Shown: positions 38,201-50,635 of the stretch, one piece after another
How the letters are laid out: each line of letters opens with the position of its first letter
Numbering within the stretch: position 1 is the first letter of the stretch
NCBI RefSeq assembly: GCF_021018895.1
Contig: NC_079382.1
Location: 23,575,001-23,639,000 of the forward strand
Length of the DNA: 64,000 bases
From: Seriola aureovittata
Lineage: Eukaryota > Chordata > Actinopteri > Carangiformes > Carangidae
Reading direction: 5' to 3'
Notes under the pieces: generated by a model
What the model saw: only the letters and a program-made list of their open reading frames with translations
What the model was told of the DNA's origin: nothing
Database searches by the model: none
Made by a program: the position numbers and the translations under genes

Positions 38201-39554
38201 TTGTAGATGCTGTCGTGCTCTCACCTGCCTTCATGTTGTTTTCTGTTGCTATGGTTTCGTCCTCACCTGGACAAATGAACAAACCAAGAAGCCGTTTAGA
38301 AAACGCCTCATGTTCACCATCTGCAGGTGATAGACGCTCATCAGCTCATCATGATCTTACCTGACTCCTCAGGTGAGGCCTGGATGGGGAAGGTCAGCTG
38401 TTGCTCGTTGTTATCATCAGTCACGTTACATGAAAAGATCTTATACCCTGATCCATAAATGTAATGAGAAGTCTGAAAACTCACAGAGACGCTGCAGAGA
38501 GACTGTGATGTCAAGAAGTCACGGTGACCTTTACCCACATCTTTACCCTGATACAACCACTTCACTGAGTGTTTACAGTCTCCATCCATCGACACAGAGC
38601 AGGTGAACTTCACCACATCACCGTCCTTCTGTTCAGTTACTGGTGAAGACGGAGACATTGAGAGAGAAAGACAAGAGAGAGAAATGAACTTCATCACTGT
38701 AACAATCATCATGATTGTAAAGTTTCAGTGTTTTGTTCTAACAGACAGTTTGATGTAAATACTCACTGGTAACAACAGACAGACGAACCAGAGAGCCTGA
38801 ACCTTGTTGTGTTCCTGATTCAAACTGTTTGCAGTTGTACTGACCAACATCTTCAGCTGAGACGTTCTTCACAACCAGAGAACACTTCTCTTTCAGACTC
38901 AGTCTGTCTGATTTAGATCTGGCGTCTTTATGAATCTTCCCAACATCAAACAGTGGTACTGCTGAGCTGCTTCCTGAAACACTGAAGATCCAGGTCGTAC
39001 CGTCACATTCAACCTGATCTTCTCTCAGACTCCCACAGGACAAAGTGACGTCACCTCTGACTCTGACAGTGACGGATGAATCTCGTCCAGCTGCTGCTGA
39101 GAAGTGAAATAAGAGAATCATCTGAAATCAGACTGAAGCTGTGGCAATGGCTGTGAAGTCTTGCTCCTCTGGTGGATAAAACCTGTACCTGTTATCGGAC
39201 GTTCACCACCCTGTATAACATCTGTGCTGGACTGGACCACAGAACCACAGCAAACTCCCTCTGCCAACTGCCTCATGCTTCATGCAGGTTTCCTCTGAAC
39301 TGGAAAACCTGCCTTTAGTCTCTGTGCAGTAACCACCAGACCAGGATCTCACACCAGCTGAGTATCGTCTCTTTTGAACTTTTAACTTCTATGTATCTCG
39401 ACATCAAATGCTAAACGGATCATGTCAAACACAAGCTGCAGTAAAGTTGGTTGATAATATCAGTAAAGTTAAGCTTTGTTCTGATCCTGTCATTTCCATA
39501 TGAACATGTCTCCTTACCTGTAAACTGAAGCAGCAGCATCATCAATAAAAACAT
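35202..39554 (-). CDS. Ig receptor gene B: two-Ig-domain ITIM receptor with altered tail end
   Basis: Nine coding exons: 39518-39554 (signal), 38767-39090 (V-like), 38361-38639 (second Ig), 38225-38266 (hinge), 36492-36578 (transmembrane), 36360-36388, 36136-36192, 35986-36054 and 35202-35297. Total 339 aa. I start at MFLLMMLLLQFTG. A longer upstream frame exists but is broken by a 2-base difference in the near-identical pseudogene E. The Ig domains keep the extra cysteine pairs of gene A. The transmembrane segment starts with three tryptophans. The tail has VSYVSI and VTYSTV ITIMs after eight Asp residues encoded by a GAT repeat. The frame then ends SSSSAGALIP-stop. Codons for a third ITIM, SLYASV, survive in another frame at 35185-35202, so a frame change removed it. 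Compared with A, nearly every extracellular difference alters the protein. Confidence 0.82.
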
Positions 39555-41871
39555 TTTAGTCCGTCTGAATTCAACCGTCGTGTCTCTGTCTCTGGTTCTA
39601 ACGCTCGCAGCTGTCAGAGTGTCTAAGATCTTGTAGAGACACATCACCAACTTCCTGTGGTAAGTGTGATGTCACTTCCTCATAATGATCTCTTAGTTAA
39701 TTTTCTGAGAACTGATGGGGAAGTGTTTTGGTGAGAACGAGCGTCCAACAGCAGCAGAGCTGTGGAGGCGTTACCCTCTAATGTTGACCAGATAAACATC
39801 AGAAACACAAGAGGTTCACAGGAACAAACACTGGACACTTCATCAGGACAGAGGACAAAGAGTTGCTGGTTGAATTCTGTTCAAACCCCTTCAACCTTTA
39901 GCAGGTTTGTGGTCACTGAGACCAGTTGCAACAGGTGGTTAAAACCGTGATGAGCCTGAAGGAAGTTATATTTCTCTCTTTTACAGGACTACAGGTAAGT
40001 AACAGGTCAGTCATAGCAACAGGTAATAGGTAATGACTGAAAACCCCTAGTTTACATGTGTTTGTACAGCATGTGATTCCACTTCCTGTGAAAGCCATCA
40101 CTTCATGTTGATGTGTCTGTGTGGGTTTATTGGCTCAGTGGCGCCCTCTAATGGAAAACAGCATATCACACTGTTGAAGCTAGCTAGTTAGCCTCTGTGC
40201 TAAAATAACTTGCTCTTTTATAGAGTTCTGAGTGAGAGTCACATGTATGACTGACCAGGACATAGTCTGTTCCTCTTCAGGTAATAACCCGCGCCACATG
40301 AAGATAAACAAGCTTCCCGCTCCTCGTTCTCCTCACACATCGCGGGGGGGATCCAAAGTGATTTTAAGCTCTGAAGCTTTTAACTGAATGACTCGTTTCC
40401 CCTTTAACATCACAATTAACTGTCAAACACAAATTATCCACGAGATCAACGATCGTAGGTTTAACACCGTCTTACTTTTCAGAACATTATCTTCATAGTT
40501 TGTTGCTGTTGTCATTTGTATAAATTGATGATTTCAAGCGCTGAATAGTCCTGTAGAAGTCTTATTACTCCTCCATGAAGTCCGCTAGCTAGCTTAGCAT
40601 TTATGAACGCGCAGCGCCAGATCCAGAACGCCCGTTGCTCGTTCTCATAGCCCAGATGCATGATGGGAGTGACACTTTTGATCCAGAATCCAGTTCTTAT
40701 AATACATCCATGGCTGTAACCTTAGTATGCTAGCAACCATTAGCATTAGCTTGTAAATAGCAATGTGAATCCATATAAACATTAGCTCCAGCCTGCTTGA
40801 CACTGGCATTCACACAAACTTACGTTGCTTTAAACTTCCCCTCAACTTCGCCAAACTTCACGCAGTTTATTCCCAACATGATTCTGTAACACACACAGCT
40901 CTGCTCCTTCGTTACACTGACTTTAGCTCACACTGAATAGCACCGGACTGTTAGCTTTGCCATCAGCGCCCGCCATTTTTTTTAACCAGTGGAACCGAGG
41001 GAAAACTCACTTCCGGCTCAAGTTCAACGTGTTACTGTTAAAACTAAGGGTTCACTCAAATGTATTACTATGTATATATATATATATATATATATATTTA
41101 CCTGGGTTCTGTTTATAGTCACGTTACCTGTGGAAATATGAAGTTACAGGCTTCATTCAGAAGCCTCAGTTCTTCACCTACACTCATCACATACTGACTT
41201 CTTCTTCTGCTCTACCTGTGTCAGCTGCTGGTGTCAGCTACTGGTCTGCAGCGCCCTCTGCTGACGTCACTGTGCTCAGTAGAAACAACATAACCACACA
41301 TCTCAGTAAAAGACCTTCTGACAGAATAAACAGGTGAGTGATGAAATAATTACATCATGTTTTGAGACCGTAGTTTTAACTGAGATGAAAAATGGTCTAA
41401 AACATTATTTTCTTTGACCAACATTTATAAATAATAGTTTGATTTGTGAAACCTGATTGTTTAGTTTTGTTTAAAACCACTGCCCTCAGCTGTTTGTAGA
41501 GGTTTAGTTTGTGAAGAAACCGTCCTCCCCTGCTTCCTCCTCAGACGCATCAATAAAAAGCCATGACACTGTTAGAACACAAAGGAATCACAGAGTCCAA
41601 CTGAGCGTTAAACATTTCATTTGCAGACTATTATTTTCACACGTTAACAGAAATGCTTAGTTTGTTTTGCATCAGTTTGCACAGGTACATGAAACATGAC
41701 CAGTTAATCTTCATATCAAAAACTGAAATGTGATGTGGCCACAGAGGAGGAAAGGTTGAACAGCTGAAGCAGGAAAAGCTTTTTCTGTTATTTCAAATCA
41801 GCTGTGACGGACTCATTTCTAAGGTAAAGTTCATGTTGATCAGTGGAGTCTGACGGAGGCAGGAGGGTCAG
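39555..41871. other. Intergenic between gene B and pseudogene E
   Basis: Immediately upstream of gene B (39555-39760) is a conserved 5' flank, also found above pseudogene E (from 42923) and in part above gene C (near 47560-47640), including ggggaagtgttttggtgaga. It is probably the shared promoter. The remainder has no gene: CpG-containing unique DNA at 40270-41000 and a (TA)n tract at about 41070-41097. Confidence 0.45.
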
Positions 41872-42922
41872 TCAAACATCAGAGGATCTGACGTTCTCAT
41901 AAGTCTCTCTACCATCATCTTCATCACCAGGTACCTGTGAAACACAACACAACACAATCAGAGCCGAACTCTGAGACGGCGACGACTTTCCAGTCCCACT
42001 TCTGTGATCTTCAGGTGTCCACTGTCCCGGGTTTATAAGGTCATCAGAGAGAACCTGACAGTATGAATCACCTGTTACATCACAGTACATTTATTCTGCA
42101 GGTGATTTTGACCAAAGCAACGTAGAAGAATCATATTCAGACTCAACACCAGCACAATGTCACAGAGGTCATCAGTAACTGGGGGTGAAATCCTCCCAAA
42201 TGAACGACTAACAGCCAGTAAACTAAATCACAACTGCTGCAGACGGACGTTGGGCCAGAATGATGAAGAGTCTTGACTGAGACGAAGAGCGCAACGTCCC
42301 GAAGACCCAGAAGCTCCAGAATCCAGCATGAGTTACTGTCTGATCTGACCTTTACCTGACAGTTTGCTTCAGAACCAGTTCACTCTGTGACTATCCAGAC
42401 TCACCTGAGCTCTGGGCCTCACGCAGGAACGTTTTCAGACTTTTATCTTAAACTTCTCTTGATTTTCTTGGTCATTTTGCTCGTATGAGAGTTTTAACTT
42501 TCTTAACTGGACGACTTTGTCATGAACCTCCTCATCCTGAAGAGGTGCTCAGTCCTCAGATTTCATCATTAGTATAATTGGTGACGTCACAAAGTGACGT
42601 CACCTCTGACTCTGACAGTGACGGATGATGAATCTTGTCCAGCTGCTGCTGAGAAGTGAAATAAGAGAATCATCTGATGTTAGACTGAAGCTGTTTCAGT
42701 TCATGTGAGGAGGATTTCAGATTCAATAAAAGTTTGTTAATGTTTCTCATCTTTGGTTGAAGGAGTTGATTAAACTAACCATGTTAAACACACACTGTAC
42801 TCCACTGCTCATACATGAAGGTCAGTTCTAATAAAGTTAAGCTTTGTTCTGATCCTGTCTTTTCCATATGAACATGTCTCCTTACCTGTAAACTGAAGCA
42901 GCAGCATCATCAATAAAAACAT
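41872..42922 (-). pseudogene. Ig receptor pseudogene E: signal exon, truncated V exon and a tail exon
   Basis: The signal exon (42886-42922) encodes the same MFLLMMLLLQFTG as gene B with near-identical flanks. The V exon starts correctly at 42642 (AGQDSSSVTVRVRGDVTL) but homology stops at about 42588, just before the first Ig cysteine, and a TGA follows at once. Both Ig domains and the transmembrane exon are missing. A last exon at 41872-41934 (VPGDEDDGRETYENVRSSDV) keeps a good acceptor and a YENV motif as in gene D. A decayed copy of the preceding tail exon is visible near 42330-42380. A large internal deletion, or joining of B-like 5' and D-like 3' parts, explains it. Confidence 0.8.
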
Positions 42923-44584
42923 TTTAGTCCGTCTGAATTCAACCGTCGTGTCTCTGTCTCTGGTTCTCACGCTCGCAGCTGTCAGTGTCTAAGATCTTGT
43001 AGAAACACATCACCAACTTCCTGTGGGAGGTGTGGTGTCACTTCCTCTTGGTCATTATATTTGTTGTGTCATGTCCCATGATGCATCTGTGATAATGACA
43101 TGTTTGACACCCTATATAGAAGAAGGACTGAGGATGTTAAAGGCAGCTCACATAAACAGGCTCCTCGTCCACCAGGATCTGACGTTTGGAGTACACGGAG
43201 CAACATGGTGATACTGCAGCAGCTGGTCTGGGACCTGTTGCTTCCTCATTGAGTCCATGATGCAATTTCTTCAGAGAGTTATGGGGAAGTGTTTTGGTGA
43301 GAGTGTGGAGGTGTTACCCTGTAATGATGACCAGATAAATACCAGAAACACGAACGAACTAAAACGCTGACGAGTATGTAAATGACACTGTTGTCATGTT
43401 TACGCGGCCGATACTGACAAAAGACAGTTAATTTTTGAGATGCTACAGTTTTTCACGCCGGGAGTTTCCTGCTATGTGAAGTTATAGTAGAACCAGAACC
43501 ACCTCCTCGTGGTCGTATCCCTCCGCCACCATGACTAGATCCAGGTCACATCCCTGTTTATCCAGAGTCAGAGTTTTCTGTTTTATCAGTGCTGGGGGTT
43601 TCCTGCCGGGGTATTCTGGCCAGGTTGGGCAAAGGATGGGCCTCAGGACGCAGAAGTAGAGGAAGTGCTCATTATTGGCTGAACCAAGTGCCTGCCACAT
43701 CACGTCAGTTATTTAGTTTGGTTATCAGGCATTTCTTTACATTAAGATATTTCTTATTTTTTGTAAAGTTTATAGGGAATGTATTTTACTTTACACACCA
43801 ACTGTCCTGTTTTGGTTTTGTTAGTTAAGGTGTTAGTGTTTATGTTACCCCCTTTGTGTTTACAGCTGGTCTGATCAACCAGTATATAAGTTAGATTAGA
43901 GTTTAGTCCTGTTGATTTAACTTCTTTTAAGGGCCCAGAACATTTTTGTTTGCTCGTAAAAATAATTTGTCTGATCACTTGTGGCTCCTCGTTCCTTCCA
44001 GCTCGGTCCCTCACAGTTGTGATACCCAACCTGTGGAGTGGGGCCGCTCAAAGGGTCACAAGGTGAATCAGAGGGGTCATGAAATAATTCAACAAATAGG
44101 AAAAAGGAAACGAAAAAAAAAAAAAAAAATTATTTAATCTTTTATTTTTTTAACATTTCTAAACTGAGGAGTAAATACAGCTGTCAGATAAATGTCATCT
44201 TGGTTGACTTCTTTTCCAGTTATGTGCAATTCTACTGTCACTGCTGCTGCTATGAATTGTGGGTTTTTCAACACATCAGTAACTGTTAGGCCATGGCGTT
44301 GATACTGTGTCTTTTATTGTGAAAGGTCTACAAATGTAAAGTCAGTGGGTGTAAGTGACTGACATCAGAATCATGAATCACATAATTACCTTTAGTGCAG
44401 ATGTCTACATATTACAGAGAAATCGTTCACATGTGAATAAAAATGCTAAACTTGACACAAATCTTTCTTGGGTATCACTCTTTTGATAAAACACATGAGC
44501 CATTCAAGAATTCAAGATGGCCACCATTTCTGGCAAAATTCATATGTACATATATTACATTTGCTTGTGGGCTTATTTGTACTC
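42923..44584. other. Intergenic between pseudogene E and gene C
   Basis: It starts with the conserved 5' flank shared with gene B, followed by a fragment of the dispersed repeat at 43495-43575, an A homopolymer near 44115 and, at 44445-44570, a fragment of the repeat family also found at 20.9 and 35.5 kb. No exon is recognised. Confidence 0.45.
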
Positions 44585-47478
<2,894 letters not shown>

Positions 47479-47777
47479 CTGGTGAAGATGAGACATTGAG
47501 AGAGAAAGACAACAAGAGAGAAATGAACTTCTTTTCTGTAATAGTTTTGTTTGATGAGTGAGATGACGTGTTGGTTCCTCATTGTGTCCATGAAGTCTTT
47601 GTTTCTGAGAAGTGAGGGGAAAGTGTTTTACGGAGAACCATAGACGTCACTCACAGGTGTCTGAGGCTCAGAGTGAGCTGCTTCACCGTCGCCATCTTGG
47701 CAGTGCCTGACTCCACCCCTAACTCCCAGCTGATCTAAAAATGTTCAAAGAGGAGGGGCGTGTGTGGAGCTCAGGCT

Positions 47778-47938
47778 CAGAGCCTCCTCTCTTCTGATTG
47801 GCTCACCGACCTGTTGTTACTAGAGCTGCAGAGAGAAGCCTGAGAGAGGAGATGTAAAACTACACTGAGATGGTTTTTATATCGTCTGATGGATCAACAC
47901 TTCAAATAAAACACAGAAGAAGAAAATATGGAGCTTTA
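47778..47938 (+). mobile_element. Left member of a 160-bp inverted repeat pair
   Basis: The sequence gattggctcaccgacctgtt, then ggagatgtaaaactacactg and ggatcaacacttcaaataaa, is the reverse complement of 48964-49128 with few mismatches. The two copies face each other about 1 kb apart, one between genes C and D and one in a gene D intron. No coding capacity. Most likely two insertions of one MITE or SINE. Confidence 0.85.
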
Positions 47939-48216
47939 ATGTCTGAAAAGGGTTTTATACATTTACATTAGATCAGAGTACGTGGATATTTTTAACCCAA
48001 ACTGCTGAAATGAGTCTGAGTTCATGTATTTCTGTTTGTTCTTATGCCATCGCGTTAAAAACTTACATTCCTATAAATGCAGCTTATTTGATATAAACTC
48101 CACCTTTAATTGATACAACCAAATCCATATAATTACACATTAACAGTGACTGATGGTGTTTCACCTCCAGGTGGCACCACAGCACACGTGGATGAAATAA
48201 CGGTGCTAGATGCAGA

Positions 48217-50635
48217 TTAAATGTCAATCCTGTTGAATCTAACGGGAGCTGAAGGGTCTGGTGTCACGTTTTCATAGTTCACTGTAGCATCATGTACACC
48301 TCCATCATCCTGCACCTGTCAACAACAACAACACAACACACTGGGGTTAAAGTGGAACAAATAAATGTTGAAATTTCCACCCAGACTCAGGAATGCACCA
48401 TCAGTTCCTGTCTGATCTGATCTTTACCTGACTGGCTGCTGCACCTGAACGCGTCACTGTTCTGCTTCTCACTGAGTCTGAGACCTGCACAGACACAAAC
48501 AGTGAGACATTAACAGCCACGTATCACAGTCACATGAACAGTTAGCAGCAGCATTTTAAATTGAGGATGGTTTCTGGTTCTCCACTCACAGTGTTGCATT
48601 CAGGTGCTCTCTGGTTCCCTGGAAAATAAAGCACAGAGTAACACTTCACGTCTAAACTGACAGTTTGTGTGGATCAGCCTGAACTCATGTTGGAGTGGAT
48701 GTTCTCACCTCGAGCTCTGACGAGGAGAACAGTGATCACAGTGATGAGGAGGAGTTCAGCCACACGCATCAGCAACATGATGAAGGTCAGAGCAGAACAA
48801 TCTGCAGCAGCTGTGGAGAAAACATGAGCACAAACATCATGTCAGTGAAGAATCAAATTCAAAATCATTCAAATAAAAGATAGAAGTTCCACATGTGCTT
48901 CACATGTTACAGACCTTACAATAATAATAATCTATAAATTGTGTAAATCAAGATGAATTGACTGTTTAAGCTCCATGTTTCTTCTTCATCTGTGTTTTAT
49001 TTGAAGTGTTGATCCATCAGAAGATATAAAAACCATCTCAGTGTAGTTTTACATCTCCTCTCTCAGGTTTCTCCCTGCAGCTCTAGTAACAACAGGTCGG
49101 TGAGCCAATCAGAGGAGAGGAGGCTCTGACTCTCAGATTTCAGGTAAAAACACTCAGAGAAACCAAATCCTGCAAGGTTTGGATGGTGGGTCCAGGTGGG
49201 CGGGGCTTGGTGACTGCTTTGTTGTGACATCACAAAGTTCCAGAAGTCCTGACGGCTGGTTTTAAGGCTCAGTTTCTGAATACAGGCTGTGTGCATTTCT
49301 CTGTGGACTGAGGCTTTGATACTTTCACAGTATTAATATAAAAGCTAGAGCTGATCTATAATCACACTACACATGGACACACACCTTTACACTGGAGGAG
49401 CTTTAAGTTTTGTGTGATGCTGGGGGCAGCAGTGTGTGGAGAACCAACACATTAAATCTATCACAAGACATCCTGTAAGCATGCATCTACAGTTGTGTTT
49501 GTTAAATGTTGAACACGTTTCTCACCTTCTTGTGTTGTTGTGGAGTTTGTCTGTTCTGATATTAACAGTTCTGGACCCCTGCCTGACACATGACAAAACA
49601 GAAGGCAGCGAACATTAAAATGAGTCGAGCTGTTAATCAAATATAATTCATGAGTCATGTCGAGGAGGAGCTGTTTTCTCACCTGAGGACTGAGGTCTGA
49701 AGGTGAACTGCTGCACCTTTCCAGTCCAATACTCTGTCAGTTCACACTGGAACAGCTCATACTTCTTTGGTGTGTAAATTAAATGAGAAGTGGGAAAGGA
49801 AGCCGTGGCCCAGCACAAAGACGGTGACGTAGTTCTCTGTTTGTAGTCTTCCCTTAGTGCCAACGTCACTAAGTATTCACACTGTGTGTATGTGAACACA
49901 AAGCAGCTTAACTTCACCTCATCACCGTCCTTCTGTTCAGTCACTGGTGAAGACGGAGACATTGAGAGAGAAAGACAAGAGAGAGAAATTAACTTCATCA
50001 CTGTAATAATCATCATCATTGTAAAGTTTCAGAGTTTTGTTCTAACAGACAGTTTGATGTAAATACTCACTGGTAACAACAGACAGATCAACCACAGAGT
50101 CTGGAGCTTGTTGTCGTCCTGATTCAAACTGTCTGCAGACGTAACGACCAACATCTTCAGCTGAGACCTTCTTTATAACCACAGAACACTTCTCTGTCAG
50201 ACTCAGTCTGTCTTTAGATCTGGAAAGCTGGTATGTGTTGATCTGCCCAAACCTAACCAGCTCTGTTTCTTCTTCTTCTTCTATGTTATTATAAGTGACG
50301 AGCCAAGAAACGCTGTCACACTCACTCCGATCTTCTTTCACATTGTCACAAGACAAAGTGACCTCCGCTCCCTCTCTGACGGGGGAGGGGGACATGTGTC
50401 CGCTTACAGCTGCGAAGCAAATGAGACCTGATGTAAAAATGTTCTTGTTATAAAGTCAGTGTGAAGAAAACTTTAGATGCAACAGAAGAGTTTAAAGGAA
50501 ACCCTCGCTGTGTTGACGACGATAAACTTCTGTTAAATGCAGATTAAATCAATGTAAATAACTTTAAATATTCTCACCTGTTAAATTAAGCAGCACCAGA
50601 AACAATGAAATACAAATCCTCTTGAAACCAGACAT
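48217..50635 (-). CDS. Ig receptor gene D: two-Ig-domain receptor with a charged transmembrane segment
   Basis: Eight coding exons: 50578-50635 (signal, MSGFKRICISLFLVLLNLTG), 50071-50409 (V-like), 49683-49943 (second Ig), 49526-49570 (hinge), 48709-48810 (transmembrane), 48590-48618, 48428-48484 and 48217-48315. Total 329 aa. All phases agree. Domain 1 has the four-cysteine plan (LSC, ECD, EKC, YVC) and AEDVGRYVC. A GAA repeat encodes five Glu in the C-C' region. Domain 2 has lost the core KWL tryptophan (YLVTLALRE), which is unusual for an Ig fold. The membrane segment MRVAELLLITVITVLLVR has Arg and Glu at its outer end, unlike A, B and C, so pairing with an adaptor is possible. The short tail has one ITIM, VNYENV, which also fits the Grb2 YxN motif. 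It is the most diverged intact member and lies first in transcription order. Confidence 0.82.
48964..49128 (-). mobile_element. Right member of the 160-bp inverted repeat pair
   Basis: Reverse complement of 47778-47938. It lies in the intron between hinge and transmembrane exons of gene D. Confidence 0.85.

Noticed and set aside
39594..39650. Upstream start for gene B (MVMCLYKILDTL) giving a longer N-terminus
   Set aside because: The closely matching sequence above pseudogene E differs by two bases in this stretch, breaking the frame, and the shorter start MFLLMML is a typical signal peptide.
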